A program made the translations under genes and the position numbers. The notes beneath the pieces are model-generated. The model was not told the DNA's origin. It saw nothing but the letters and a program-made list of their open reading frames with translations, and ran no database searches. From Prochlorococcus sp. AG-442-M23 (GTDB lineage Bacteria > Cyanobacteriota > Cyanobacteriia > PCC-6307 > Cyanobiaceae): a DNA stretch of 64,000 nt. Below are positions 28,180 through 38,218 of this stretch, one piece after another; within the stretch, counting starts at the first letter, position 1, and the number at the start of each line of letters is the position of its first letter. Location of the stretch: assembly GCA_003209655.1 (NCBI GenBank), contig QCPW01000001.1, forward strand, positions 372,001 through 436,000. The letters run 5' to 3'.

Positions 28180-28368
28180 GTGATTCAAATTTCAAATCTA
28201 ATATTAGCGGCTGATTTTTCTCCAGAGGTGACTAATAATTCCGCTTTCAACATGATAGCAAGTTTCTTAGCAGCAGCATTGCTGATAGTTATCCCTGCAG
28301 CTGCATTTTTGATTTTTGTTAGCCAAAAAGATTCACTTGATCGTACTTCGGCTACACGTAGACGCTAG
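28180..28368 (+). CDS. psbX: Photosystem II protein PsbX
   Basis: Small PSII subunit near cytochrome b559 and the QB region. The 62 aa (GTG start) hold one transmembrane helix (about 28-48) and then the [10 protein letters not shown] motif typical of PsbX. The N-terminal extension (residues 1-20) is longer than in the roughly 40-aa freshwater proteins. The ycf66 start follows about 80 bases downstream, so they could share a transcript. Confidence 0.88.
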   Translation: MIQISNLILAADFSPEVTNNSAFNMIASFLAAALLIVIPAAAFLIFVSQKDSLDRTSATRRR

Positions 28369-28445
28369 TTTTTATAGAAGTTTTAAGTAAACTATATATA
28401 TAGGTGTTTAATCACACCTTGGAAATCAGTTATTGGAGAAAAAAA

Positions 28446-29375
28446 GTGGTCAATGCTAGTCTAAATTGGGCAAGTATTGTTGGCATCGTATTAGCTGTGT
28501 GTGGAGGTGGCCTATATTTTTTGAGGTCATTTAAACCAGCATTGGCAAGAGATTACGATGTTTTCTTTGCAGCAATAGGTCTTTTGTGTGGAGGTATATT
28601 ATTTTTTCAAGGATGGAGATTAGATCCTATTCTGCAATTTGGCCAGTTTCTATTAGCTGGAACTACAGTATTTTTTGCATATGAAAGTGTTCGATTAAGA
28701 GGAGTTGCAACTGATCAAGCAAGAAGATCTTCTTATTTTGAAGATGATCAGATTCCAGATATGCCAAGAAATTCTTCAAGAAATAGATTTAATGATGATT
28801 ATGATCAATTTGAAGATTCTGATAGGGTTTCTAGAAGATTTAAACCTCAAGAGGATGATTTCGGAGATGATTTTATTGAAGGCAGATCGCGAAGGAAAAA
28901 TATATCTAGAGCTATTCCTGAATCTGCAGTTAGTAAGAGGCGTCCTTCTTTACGAGAATCTAATCAATTTCAGAATTATGAACCAAATAGAAGAAGAAAT
29001 AGGTCTGAAGATAGAATGAGTAGTGAGGAAGGAAGAAGTAGCTTTGGAGAAAGGAGGGAAGAAAGAAGTCAAGTAAGAAGAGGCTCTCGACCACTTCCTA
29101 ATCAAGAAGTTTCTAGAAAATTAAATAATTCTTTTCCTAAAGATTCTTCTCCAGCCTCTAATAACAGAATAAAGCCATCAATAAAATCTCAGACTTTAAA
29201 AGATAAAGTTGAAGATGCATCATTTTCTCAAAATATAAATGAAGTAAAAAAACCTCGTCAAGTACGCAGAACAGCAGCTAATTCAAGATCTACTTCTAAA
29301 AATCAGACTGGTAGATATAGCGTGGGCACAAAAAAAAATAAGCCCAGAGATAATAGCTCAAGGTTTGATGACTAA
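28446..29375 (+). CDS. ycf66: Ycf66-family membrane protein
   Basis: About 309 aa if started at GTG 28446, which follows a GGAG RBS-like motif at 28435-28438. An upstream GTG (28404) would add 14 residues. The N-terminal third is the Ycf66 domain, with three hydrophobic segments (VNASLNWASIVGIVLAVCG, then YDVFFAAIGLLCGGILFFQG, then FLLAGTTVFFAYES). The rest is a long, disordered, Arg/Ser/Asp-rich tail. Function unknown; the gene is widespread in cyanobacteria and algal plastids. Confidence 0.85.
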   Translation: MVNASLNWASIVGIVLAVCGGGLYFLRSFKPALARDYDVFFAAIGLLCGGILFFQGWRLDPILQFGQFLLAGTTVFFAYESVRLRGVATDQARRSSYFEDDQIPDMPRNSSRNRFNDDYDQFEDSDRVSRRFKPQEDDFGDDFIEGRSRRKNISRAIPESAVSKRRPSLRESNQFQNYEPNRRRNRSEDRMSSEEGRSSFGERREERSQVRRGSRPLPNQEVSRKLNNSFPKDSSPASNNRIKPSIKSQTLKDKVEDASFSQNINEVKKPRQVRRTAANSRSTSKNQTGRYSVGTKKNKPRDNSSRFDD

Positions 29376-29609
29376 TTAAAATATCCCAGCCCAGGTAAGG
29401 AAAGATTTTTGGCTAAATAATTCTATTAAAATTATTGCTAAAAATCCAAGCATTGCGAATCTTCCATTTGTTATTTCTGAATAACTACTCCAACCAAATT
29501 TATACTTATCTTCGATTTCTATTGATTGCTTATCAATTTTATTGTCTTCGGAATTTAATGTTTCTTTATCAATAATGTCCTCATTATTTTGATCTTGATT
29601 TAAATTCAT
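29376..29609 (-). CDS. hli: High-light-inducible protein (Hli/Scp)
   Basis: 77 aa with a polar N-terminus (about 1-37) and one chlorophyll a/b-binding-type helix (SEITNGRFAMLGFLAIILIE), carrying the Glu-Asn-Arg ligand pattern of the CAB/ELIP/HLIP family. Hli proteins bind chlorophyll and carotenoid and quench energy around PSII assembly. It is the last gene of a minus-strand run, nine bases after the ABC transporter. Confidence 0.92.
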   Translation of the reverse strand: MNLNQDQNNEDIIDKETLNSEDNKIDKQSIEIEDKYKFGWSSYSEITNGRFAMLGFLAIILIELFSQKSFLTWAGIF

Positions 29610-29618
29610 GGTTTTAAA

Positions 29619-31598
29619 TTAATTTTTAAAATTATACTTATCTGTAGTGAATAATTTCCAGTCTCCATTACCGTTTAATTCTAGGATATTCTCATGAAAA
29701 TTTTTTAAACTGGGTCTATGACCAACACTTATTAATGATAATTCTCTTTCTTTCAGCAAATTATATAATCTTTTTTCAGTTTTAATATCTAGTGCACTAG
29801 TTGCTTCATCTAATACAACAAATCGTGGAGAATTTAGTAGTAATCTTGCAAAAGCCAGTCTTTGTTGTTCCCCTAAGGACAAAATCCTTGGCCAATCTTG
29901 TTTTATATCAAGGTTAGGATAACGATCAATAAGGGAAGTTAAATTAACCTCATCAAGAACTGCTACTAAATGCTCATCAGAAAATTTATTAACTTCTGTT
30001 GGATAACATAATTGTTCTCTTAAAGAACCTAAAAGCATATATGGCTTTTGAGGAATGAATAATAAATCTCCTGTTTTTGGTATTTGTATTGAACCAAGAT
30101 CTGGTTCCCATAATCCACTTATCATTCTTAAAAGAGATGTTTTTCCGCAACCAGATGGTCCTACAACTAATAAAGATTGATTCGTAGCAATACTTAAATT
30201 TAGGTCTTTGATAATAGTTTTTGTTGAATCTGGAGGAGAAAGGCTAACCTCATTAATAATGATTGAAGAAAAATCAGAAATAACTTTTTTACTTTCTGAT
30301 GGTTTTTCATTACTAATTGATTCTACTTTAGATTGAAAACCTTCCAAACGGCTAATTCCAGCTGTGAATTTTGCTAATTCTTCTATTTGATTCACGACAT
30401 AGAACAAAGATCCTTCAACTATATTAAACGCAAAGATTGATTGATTAAAACTTCCAAAATCTATGTCTCCTGTAAAGTAAGCAGCTGACATGATTAGATA
30501 TGGGATAAAAACACCTGCGTAATTAGTGGATCTACGCATTACATCAATAATCACCCTCCAAATGATCAATAAATTAAAGTTAGTAACAACGTTAATTAAT
30601 CTTCTTTGAGTTTCATTTTTTTCTGGTTTTTCTCCAGCATAAAAAGCTATTGATTCAGCATTGTCTCTTATATGAACTAACCCATATCTAAAATCAGCTT
30701 CATAGCGTAGCTGATTATAATCAAGTTTAACTAATTTTCTACCAGAAATTGTAAGAATTAAAGTTGCAAAAGCAGCAAAACCAATTAAAGAAAAAGTTAG
30801 TTTTATGCTAATGCTTGCGAGGATTATAATATTAACTGAAAAAGTAAGTAAAGCATCAAAAAGCCCTATCGTGAAATTTACACTTTGACTAGTGAAAGCT
30901 CGAGTATCTTCTGTAATTCGTTGATCTGGATTATCAACATCAGTTGATTCATCATTTGGATTTAAAGTGTAATAGGCTTTATTTGTCATATAATCAGAGA
31001 TTAATCTTTTGGTAAGCCAATCTCTCCAAATAATTCCAAGTTTATATGTACAAAAAATTTGCAATACTCTAATTGGTAAGGCAGCTGCAAAACAGCATCC
31101 ATATATGATCAAGATATTGTTAAAACTTGCTTCTTGCCTTAAATTCAGAGCGTTCGTAAGGTCTTTATATATAAAACCTATACCCGCATTAATCCCATTT
31201 ACAGAAAGTAGCATTAATACAATTATTCCAAGAATTAGCCAATGCAACCATCTTCTATTTTTTAATTGTTTTCTTAATGCGAAGAAGCTTCCTGAACCTA
31301 TTAAAAATAACCCCGAAAACAACAAACCCCACCAACCAGACCAAATCGCATTTATGGTATTTTCTACTCCACCAAAATATTTACTAACAAGAACTGGTTG
31401 AATATTATTCAAAAAGCTTATTATTCCAGTTAGGCCTATTAGTACAATTCCTCCTACACAAAATAAGAGTGATACTAAGAGCCAAATAAATTGATATCCA
31501 TTACATTGATCAATTGGTAAAAAGAATGGTTGTGCTAATTTCCTTAGCTTTTCTAGCTGATTAGAGATTTTAGATTTATTGCTTAATATTGAATTCAT
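29619..31598 (-). CDS. ABC transporter, fused permease-ATPase (YddA/SbmA-like)
   Basis: 659 aa half-transporter: five or six membrane helices (about 35-410) of the ABC_membrane_2 type, then an ATPase domain with Walker A GPSGCGKTS (near 488), signature SLGEQQRLAFARLLL and Walker B RFVVLDEATSALD. The permease type, shared with peroxisomal ABCD and YddA/BacA proteins, points to export or import of fatty acyl, peptide or cobamide-like substrates; the substrate is unknown. It is followed by hli. Confidence 0.88.
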   Translation of the reverse strand: MNSILSNKSKISNQLEKLRKLAQPFFLPIDQCNGYQFIWLLVSLLFCVGGIVLIGLTGIISFLNNIQPVLVSKYFGGVENTINAIWSGWWGLLFSGLFLIGSGSFFALRKQLKNRRWLHWLILGIIVLMLLSVNGINAGIGFIYKDLTNALNLRQEASFNNILIIYGCCFAAALPIRVLQIFCTYKLGIIWRDWLTKRLISDYMTNKAYYTLNPNDESTDVDNPDQRITEDTRAFTSQSVNFTIGLFDALLTFSVNIIILASISIKLTFSLIGFAAFATLILTISGRKLVKLDYNQLRYEADFRYGLVHIRDNAESIAFYAGEKPEKNETQRRLINVVTNFNLLIIWRVIIDVMRRSTNYAGVFIPYLIMSAAYFTGDIDFGSFNQSIFAFNIVEGSLFYVVNQIEELAKFTAGISRLEGFQSKVESISNEKPSESKKVISDFSSIIINEVSLSPPDSTKTIIKDLNLSIATNQSLLVVGPSGCGKTSLLRMISGLWEPDLGSIQIPKTGDLLFIPQKPYMLLGSLREQLCYPTEVNKFSDEHLVAVLDEVNLTSLIDRYPNLDIKQDWPRILSLGEQQRLAFARLLLNSPRFVVLDEATSALDIKTEKRLYNLLKERELSLISVGHRPSLKNFHENILELNGNGDWKLFTTDKYNFKN

Positions 31599-31638
31599 TA
31601 ATATTTCAATTAACTTCTTTTAAGATAAATTATATCTT

Positions 31639-31926
31639 TTATGAAGATGATTGCCCAAAACCTATAAGGGATAATGCCCAATTTGGAAGATTAAGGTAAG
31701 ATAATAACCTTAAGTCAAATTCATGAACTTTTACTATTGATATATCCATTAACCACCATATTAAAAAAGGCAAATTAAACAAAATTTGTAACTGCCATTT
31801 ATATGTCAATACCTTCCAAATTTTAATTAGGACTAATTTTTGAGCTTCATCTAAACTTTCCCAATTTGAACTAATCAAATTGATAAAGTTTTTAGGCTTA
31901 TCATTTAGAGATTCAGGGGTATTCAT
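31639..31926 (-). CDS. Small Trp-rich membrane-associated protein
   Basis: 95 aa, family not recognised. A soluble helical N-terminus, including NLISSNWESLDEAQKLVLIK, precedes a hydrophobic, Trp/Leu-rich region (about 48-68, LQILFNLPFLIWWLMDISIV) and a C-terminal NLPNWALSLIGFG. It lies between the HIT gene and the ABC transporter on the same strand with short gaps, so it is likely co-transcribed. Confidence 0.65.
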   Translation of the reverse strand: MNTPESLNDKPKNFINLISSNWESLDEAQKLVLIKIWKVLTYKWQLQILFNLPFLIWWLMDISIVKVHEFDLRLLSYLNLPNWALSLIGFGQSSS

Positions 31927-31972
31927 ATTTTTTTTCTTTATTTATAGCTAAAAACTAACTCTTTCGAGAGTA

Positions 31973-32314
31973 TTATCCTGGTGGCCAACTCATTTTTCTG
32001 TTTGCTAAGAAATGTATATGTAAATGAAAAACTGTTTGACCAGATTCTTCCCCAGTATTAATAACAGTTCTCCAATTTTTTAAATTTTTGGATTTAGCAA
32101 TATTCTTTCCAATCAAAAGAAGATGACCTAATAAATTCTTATCCTCCTCTCTACACTCGTACAAACTTACCAATGGCTTTTTGGGAATTACTAAAAAATG
32201 GACCGGGGCTTGAGGAGAAATATCATTAAATGCTATGCAAAGATCATCTTCATGAAGCTTTTTGCAAGGAATTTCGCCATTTATAATTTTGCTGAATATT
32301 GTAGTATCAGTCAT
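31973..32314 (-). CDS. HIT-family (HinT-like) nucleotide hydrolase
   Basis: 113 aa purine nucleoside phosphoramidase type. It starts TTIFSKIINGEIPCKKLHEDD and carries the histidine triad HLHIHFLANR (about 97-106). The C-terminus LANRKMSWPPG is the usual Hint ending. It lies between def and the 95-aa gene in the minus-strand run. Confidence 0.95.
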   Translation of the reverse strand: MTDTTIFSKIINGEIPCKKLHEDDLCIAFNDISPQAPVHFLVIPKKPLVSLYECREEDKNLLGHLLLIGKNIAKSKNLKNWRTVINTGEESGQTVFHLHIHFLANRKMSWPPG

Positions 32315-32334
32315 TTCTTATTTTACTAATTAAA

Positions 32335-32940
32335 TTAGTTGATTGGAATAACATCTTTTTCATGAAATCCTTCTTTTACGAGTTCTTTATTTAAATCTTC
32401 CTTTGAGGTAACTCTATCAACAAACAAAACTCCATTTAAATGGTCCATTTCATGCTGTATGCATCTAGCTAACAGTCCATCTGCCTTCATTTTTCTTGGT
32501 CTACCCATCTCATCCCTAAATTTTAATTTTATAGTTGATGGTCTTACAACATTTAAATAAACTCCAGGTATGCTTAGGCAGCCCTCTTCATATGAATTTA
32601 AAGTTGTACCATAAGAAGTAATCTCTGGGTTTATTAAAATCAAGGGTTCGGCAGCTGAATCTTCAAAATTAATATCAATAACTAGTAACTCTTTATTAAT
32701 ACCTATTTGTGGAGCGGCCAGTCCAATACCTTTTGCTGCATACATACTTTGGAGCATTTCCTTAGCTAAATTTCTTATGGAATTATCAACTTTGCTTACT
32801 CTTTTGGCATTTTGTCTGAGTACATTATCACCTAGTTTATATATTTCAAGTGATGGTTTCCCCGGTTGGTCTTTAGATATTGTTTTCACAGAACCATTTA
32901 ATTTTGAATTTCGTGCTAGTTGTGAAAAATGGTTTGCCAC
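32335..32940 (-). CDS. def: Peptide deformylase
   Basis: Metalloenzyme that removes the formyl group from new N-termini. The 201 aa show the three motifs in order: GIGLAAPQIG (near 75), EEGCLSIPG (near 117) and the metal-binding QHEMDHLNG (near 162). It is the first gene of the minus-strand run def, HIT, 95-aa ORF, ABC transporter, hli. It is divergent from the peptidase gene across 76 bases. Confidence 0.97.
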   Translation of the reverse strand: MANHFSQLARNSKLNGSVKTISKDQPGKPSLEIYKLGDNVLRQNAKRVSKVDNSIRNLAKEMLQSMYAAKGIGLAAPQIGINKELLVIDINFEDSAAEPLILINPEITSYGTTLNSYEEGCLSIPGVYLNVVRPSTIKLKFRDEMGRPRKMKADGLLARCIQHEMDHLNGVLFVDRVTSKEDLNKELVKEGFHEKDVIPIN

Positions 32941-33016
32941 GGAAAAAATTTACTTAATCAACAGTTAAACTATAAAAATAGTAGCACTTTTAATTCACTT
33001 TAATTCATGTTTTTCA

Positions 33017-34945
33017 ATGAGTAATCCAGAGAATTTAAAATTAAAGAAAAGCGATATTAAAAATTCATCTTTTAAACAGTTATCCATAATCAAGAATTTT
33101 ATCTTTTGGGTAGATATTCTTCATGATAGAAAACAATATAATAATGCCGTATTTGCTAGACCTTTTAATGATAAATATGCAATTCCTCAACAATTGACAG
33201 GTGAAAACTTTTATATTAAAAGTAATTTTCATGGTTATGGGGGTAATGCATATCAATGCATAGAGGTAAATAATCAAATTTATTTAATATGGATAGATCA
33301 GATTTCAAAAGCTCTGTGGTTCCGAATTTTGAAATTTCAAAAAATAGTTCCTGAAAAAGATATTGGATATTTTTTATGTGATACTAAACCAAGACAACTT
33401 ACTGAAGCAATAGAAAGTAATTTTGACGCCTCATTTAATATTTATAGAGATAATTTTTTATACGGTTTATGTGAGATAAAAAATAGAGATTATTTGTATT
33501 CAATAAATCTAAAAAAAACTAAACAAAAAATTCGTAAAATTAAAAAATTTGATCATTTTGCTGGTAATTTATCTTCTAATCCTAAAGGTAATTTTTTTTC
33601 CTGGATAGAGTGGAAGAGTAATTATATGCCTTGGGAAAAAAATTCTCTCTTTTTTGCTACTCTTGCTAACGATGGAGAGATAAATGAAATAAAACAATTT
33701 TCAAATAAAGTCATTAATAAGGTGAAAAATGTTTCCTTCTTCCAACCTTATTGGATTAGTAACAATCTTTTAGTTTGTTCTGAAGATAGTACAGGTTGGT
33801 GGAATTTATGTTTTCTTGATGTAACTGATTTAAAAAATATTGTTATTAAGAAAAGAATAATCAAACCTTTTACTGAATATGGATCTCCTCAGTGGATTGA
33901 AGGAATTTCATTTTTTTCTGGAACCGTTAAAAACTTATTTTGTCTAGCTAAAAAAGAAAATAGTTGGATTCTTCAAAAGTATGCGAATCTTTCATTTATC
34001 CAAGAACTTACATTGCCTTTTAGTTCAATAAGTGATTTCGGTGTTTTTGATCAAAAATTAGTTATTAAAGGTAATTGTTTTGATTATTTTGGCTATTTAT
34101 TTGAAAATGATTTTGAAGAAAAAGATTCTACTTATTTATCAAAGAAATTATCATTTGAATCTGTCAAAGATTATTCAAAACCAGAATCATTTTGGTTTAG
34201 TGGTTATCATAATCAATCGATACATTCATTTATATATAAGCCATTATTACAAAGGTTTATACATTCACCATTAATTGTCAAAGCACATAGTGGTCCTACT
34301 TCTTGTTTTGATGGATCTTTAAATTCGGAAGTGCAATATTGGACTTCTCGAGGATTTACTGTTGCAGAAGTTAATTATGGGGGTTCATCTGGTTTTGGTA
34401 GAGAGTATAGAGAGAGGTTAAATTATAAATGGGGAATTGTTGATACCTATGACTGTAGTGCAGTGGCACTTAATTTGATTCGATTAAATTTAGTTGATCG
34501 TAATAAGGTGGCAATTTTTGGTAATAGTGCTGGTGGTTTAACTGCCATTAATTCTTTATGTGAAGGTGATCTCTTTAAAGTAGCGATTTGTAAATATCCG
34601 GTTCTTGATTTGTATGATATGTATCAAAACACCCATAGATTTGAGAAAGGATACTTAAATTCCCTTGTAGGTGAATATTCAAAATTTAGGAATGAGTATC
34701 AACTTCGATCACCAATTAATAAAATTACTGAATTGAAAAAACCAATTTTATTATTTCAGGGCAAAAAAGATTTAGTTATTTCATACAAACAATCTTTAAA
34801 AATTCAAGAGGAACTGCGCAGAAATAATAAAAATTCTGAAGTAATCTTTTTTGATAATGAGGGTCATGGTTTTAAAAATATTGATAATAAAAAAACAGTT
34901 CTTTTAAAAAGTCAAAAATTTTTAGAAAAAACTTTAAATATTTAA
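33017..34945 (+). CDS. Prolyl-oligopeptidase-family (S9) serine peptidase
   Basis: Alpha/beta-hydrolase peptidase with an N-terminal beta-propeller-like region (about 20-375) and a C-terminal catalytic domain. The nucleophile elbow is FGNSAGG (Ser near 503), the Asp is in QGKKDLVI and the His in NEGHGF. The 642 aa suit the dipeptidyl-aminopeptidase/acylaminoacyl-peptidase group. No signal peptide is obvious, so a cytoplasmic role in peptide turnover is likely. The last four bases overlap the convergent sufS. Confidence 0.9.
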   Translation: MSNPENLKLKKSDIKNSSFKQLSIIKNFIFWVDILHDRKQYNNAVFARPFNDKYAIPQQLTGENFYIKSNFHGYGGNAYQCIEVNNQIYLIWIDQISKALWFRILKFQKIVPEKDIGYFLCDTKPRQLTEAIESNFDASFNIYRDNFLYGLCEIKNRDYLYSINLKKTKQKIRKIKKFDHFAGNLSSNPKGNFFSWIEWKSNYMPWEKNSLFFATLANDGEINEIKQFSNKVINKVKNVSFFQPYWISNNLLVCSEDSTGWWNLCFLDVTDLKNIVIKKRIIKPFTEYGSPQWIEGISFFSGTVKNLFCLAKKENSWILQKYANLSFIQELTLPFSSISDFGVFDQKLVIKGNCFDYFGYLFENDFEEKDSTYLSKKLSFESVKDYSKPESFWFSGYHNQSIHSFIYKPLLQRFIHSPLIVKAHSGPTSCFDGSLNSEVQYWTSRGFTVAEVNYGGSSGFGREYRERLNYKWGIVDTYDCSAVALNLIRLNLVDRNKVAIFGNSAGGLTAINSLCEGDLFKVAICKYPVLDLYDMYQNTHRFEKGYLNSLVGEYSKFRNEYQLRSPINKITELKKPILLFQGKKDLVISYKQSLKIQEELRRNNKNSEVIFFDNEGHGFKNIDNKKTVLLKSQKFLEKTLNI

Positions 34946-36195
34946 GAATTAATATTTAAAAAACTAATAGTTTCTTTTAGATTCTCTATAAAAATATTTA
35001 TTTCCTCTTGGTTAGTGGTGAAGTTCATACTAACTCTTGCGGTTGAATTAATTCCTAAATGTCTATGCAAAGGTTGACAACAGTGATGACCACTTCTAAT
35101 ACAAATACCTCTCGAATCAAGAATTTCAGCAATATCGTTTGAATGTATTCCTTTCACATAGAAAGTTGCTAATGAAGCTCTGTTTGGGTCTATTTTTGGA
35201 GAAGGGCCAATTATTTCAAGATCCTCTATTTGGTTTAATTGTTCAAATAAATATTTAGTAATCTCCTTTTCGTATTTTTGAATATTATCTAGTCCAATAT
35301 TGTTAATATATTTAATTGCTTCTGCTAATCCTATTGCTTCAGCAATAGCTGGAGTACCAGCTTCAAACTTGTGAGGTAGTTCTGCCCAAGTGCTTGTCTC
35401 TTCATAAACATCTTGGATCATTTCACCACCTCCAAAAAAAGGAGGAATTTTTTCTAGAATTTCTTTTTTAGACCACAAGAATCCTATTCCTGTTGGCCCA
35501 CACAATTTATGTCCTGAACCAGCCAGAAAATCAATCCCAAGATCACGAACATCCAGTTTTTGATGAGCTAAACTCTGGCAAGCATCTAGTAGCACAAGAG
35601 CACCCTTTTTTTTAGCTAATTTTGTAATTTCTTTTATTGGATTACAGCAACCTAAAGTATTGCTTACGTGTAATAGGCTTACCAGTTTTGTTTTTTTAGT
35701 TAATTTTGACTTTAAATCATCAAAATCTAATCTTCCATTAAGATCTATTCCAACAAATTTTAATTTACATTTATTTTTCGCAGCTACCATTTGCCATGGA
35801 ACAATATTACTATGATGTTCCATTATTGATAATAGGATTTCATCATTTTCTTTTAATTCGAATTCTCCCCATGATCTGGCTGCCAAATTTATAGCTTCAG
35901 TGGCATTTCTAGTGAAAATTATTTCTTTGTTTGAATCAGCATTTACGTATTGAGCAATTAAAGATCTTGCGTTTTCAAATTCCTCTGTTGCTTTTGCACT
36001 TAATTGATGAGCTCCTCTATGAACATTTGCATTGAAATTTCTGTAGTATTCGTCAATTTTGGCTAAAACTTGGATTGGTTTTTGCGTTGTTGCAGCATGA
36101 TCTAGATAAATAATTTTATTTTTACTCATAAAATTATTTTCTAATAAAGGAAAGTCTTTTTTTTCTATTTTGGGCAAATTCTGAGTGGTTTCCAT
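34942..36195 (-). CDS. sufS: SUF cysteine desulfurase
   Basis: PLP enzyme that takes sulfur from cysteine for Fe-S cluster assembly. The 417 aa show the PLP lysine in GSGHKLCGPTG and the persulfide cysteine in RSGHHCCQPLHRH, with the short loop of group II desulfurases. It is the last gene of sufBCDS, with its start overlapping the sufD stop by one base (position 36195). Confidence 0.97.
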   Translation of the reverse strand: METTQNLPKIEKKDFPLLENNFMSKNKIIYLDHAATTQKPIQVLAKIDEYYRNFNANVHRGAHQLSAKATEEFENARSLIAQYVNADSNKEIIFTRNATEAINLAARSWGEFELKENDEILLSIMEHHSNIVPWQMVAAKNKCKLKFVGIDLNGRLDFDDLKSKLTKKTKLVSLLHVSNTLGCCNPIKEITKLAKKKGALVLLDACQSLAHQKLDVRDLGIDFLAGSGHKLCGPTGIGFLWSKKEILEKIPPFFGGGEMIQDVYEETSTWAELPHKFEAGTPAIAEAIGLAEAIKYINNIGLDNIQKYEKEITKYLFEQLNQIEDLEIIGPSPKIDPNRASLATFYVKGIHSNDIAEILDSRGICIRSGHHCCQPLHRHLGINSTARVSMNFTTNQEEINIFIENLKETISFLNINS

Positions 36196-37412
36196 TAAGC
36201 TTCTTTTAAAAGTTTATCAAGTAAATCCCATCTATCTTTTGAAACAGGAATACATGAAATTATTTCTTGAAAGTAAGAACTTAATTGAAGTTTACTAGCT
36301 TCTTCTAATGTGAGTCCTCGTGATCTCATATAGAATAGTTCTTCTTTATTTAATTGAGAAATTGTAGCGCCATGTTTGCACTTTACGTCATCAGCGATTA
36401 TTTCTAACTGAGGCTTAGTATCTATTTTTGCATGTTTTGATAAAAGTAAATTCCTGCTTAATTGTGATGCATCAGTTTTTTGAGCGATTTTTGGAACAAC
36501 TATTGCACCCTCAAAGACAGAATGTGATTTATCATCTGCTAAGGATTTATTTATTTGCTCTAAAATCCCATTAGGCCCGTTAAATTGCATTTTTGTATAA
36601 GTAGCTATTTGGTCCTCATTTTTAGTTATTTGAATCCCTTTTATATTTGTTTCTGCATCTCCATCTAATTGGTTAATACGGATTTCAAATCTTGCATAGT
36701 TAAATTTAAAATGTAAGGAGCTTAGAGAGTATTCACTTTTTGCTTTTTGTATTACATTTAAAGAATTTAATAAATTAGATTTGTTTTTTCCATAAGAAAC
36801 TACACCATGATTCACTGAAGTATTTTCCTCTAAACATAAATAAGTTGATTGGCATAGTGAAGAGTTTTTATCCCCTAGATTAATTTGTAATAAATTTGCC
36901 TCGCAGTTCTTTTCAAAGAATAAAATCAGTGTTTTTGCATTAAAAGAGTTGTATGAGGAAGCACTTAATATTTCAATAGGAGGAATTTTATTTCCAGAAA
37001 TATTTAAACCTAAAATATTATTTTTTGAACTTAAACAATGATTAAGTAGATCACTCCAATGGTCTGTTTGATCAAAATCAGAGATATTTTTTTTAATGTA
37101 GTCAAATATTTCTGAATCTTTTAATTTTCTTATGGAATAGTTTTCTTCTTTTAAATTGATGGAACTATTCTCACCTATAGTAAACCTAATTACATTTTGA
37201 GATGCATTGTCATATGGGAAATTAACTTTAGATTCTTTTTTTGTATGTGAATAATCTAAGAAGCTTAAAAATTTTGATTTATTAGAATGTCTCCACAATT
37301 CACTTTTAATATTTGGCAATGGATTTAGTTTTAATTTTTCAAGACAAATTTTTTGTATCTCTGATGGATTCTTTACTAATTCATTTTTTTTGATTTCTTC
37401 AATAATTTGCAT
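36195..37412 (-). CDS. sufD: Fe-S cluster assembly protein SufD
   Basis: Scaffold partner of SufB and SufC. The 405 aa show the SUF beta-helix core (about 170-370), with RNLLLSKHAKIDTKPQLEI and CKHGATISQLNKEELFYMRSR (split by one variable stretch) near the C-terminus; the conserved histidine of KHGAT is present. It is N-terminally divergent, as usual for SufD. It lies between sufC (four-base gap) and sufS (one-base overlap). Confidence 0.95.
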   Translation of the reverse strand: MQIIEEIKKNELVKNPSEIQKICLEKLKLNPLPNIKSELWRHSNKSKFLSFLDYSHTKKESKVNFPYDNASQNVIRFTIGENSSINLKEENYSIRKLKDSEIFDYIKKNISDFDQTDHWSDLLNHCLSSKNNILGLNISGNKIPPIEILSASSYNSFNAKTLILFFEKNCEANLLQINLGDKNSSLCQSTYLCLEENTSVNHGVVSYGKNKSNLLNSLNVIQKAKSEYSLSSLHFKFNYARFEIRINQLDGDAETNIKGIQITKNEDQIATYTKMQFNGPNGILEQINKSLADDKSHSVFEGAIVVPKIAQKTDASQLSRNLLLSKHAKIDTKPQLEIIADDVKCKHGATISQLNKEELFYMRSRGLTLEEASKLQLSSYFQEIISCIPVSKDRWDLLDKLLKEA

Positions 37413-37416
37413 TTAT

Positions 37417-38205
37417 TTATTGTTTTTTTGAGAAATTATCAGTCCATTCATACCCATGCTTTTCAAGTTCAAGGGCAAGATCACTTTCTCCAGTTTTTAT
37501 GATTTGACCGTCTGACATTACATGAACATAATCAGGTTTTATCTCATCCAATAATCTTTGATAGTGAGTAATTAATATAATTCCAGTTTTCTCATTTGAT
37601 ATTTTTTTAATACCAGATGCGACTACTCTCAAGGCATCAATATCTAATCCTGAGTCTGTCTCATCAAGAATTGCAATTTTTGGTTCTAATAATGCCATTT
37701 GTAGTATTTCATTCCTTTTCTTTTCACCACCTGAGAAACCTTGATTAATACTTCTTGATAAGAATGCAGAATCCATTTTTACTAAGTCTAGTTTTTCTTT
37801 TACTAAGTCTTCAAAATCAAAGGTATCTAATTCTTCTTTTTTAAGAAATTTTCTTCTTGCGTTTGTTGCAACTCTTAGAAATTCAAGGTTACTGACACCG
37901 GGAATTTCAATTGGATATTGAAAACCTAGGAAAATGCCTGATTGAGCCCTTTCTTCTGGCTCTAAAGACTGAATATCTTGTCCAGTGAATTTTATTTCAC
38001 CTTTAGTGATTGTGTATGATGGATGACCTGCAATAATCTTGGAGAGAGTACTTTTGCCACAGCCATTTCGTCCCATAATTGCGTGTATCTCACCAGGTTT
38101 AACTGATATGCTTACCCCTTTTAAAATAGGAAGATTTTCTGTAGATGCAAAAAGATTATTGACTTCTAGTATTGGATTAAATTCTTTCGTTTTGCTTTGC
38201 ATCAC
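37417..38205 (-). CDS. sufC: Fe-S cluster assembly ATPase SufC
   Basis: ABC-type ATPase that drives conformational change of SufB-SufD. The 262 aa have Walker [10 protein letters not shown] (about 44-52), signature [11 protein letters not shown] and Walker [13 protein letters not shown]. The SufC-specific spacing between motifs is kept. It lies 13 bases after sufB. Confidence 0.97.
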   Translation of the reverse strand: MMQSKTKEFNPILEVNNLFASTENLPILKGVSISVKPGEIHAIMGRNGCGKSTLSKIIAGHPSYTITKGEIKFTGQDIQSLEPEERAQSGIFLGFQYPIEIPGVSNLEFLRVATNARRKFLKKEELDTFDFEDLVKEKLDLVKMDSAFLSRSINQGFSGGEKKRNEILQMALLEPKIAILDETDSGLDIDALRVVASGIKKISNEKTGIILITHYQRLLDEIKPDYVHVMSDGQIIKTGESDLALELEKHGYEWTDNFSKKQ

Positions 38206-38218
38206 AATTTTAAATTAA

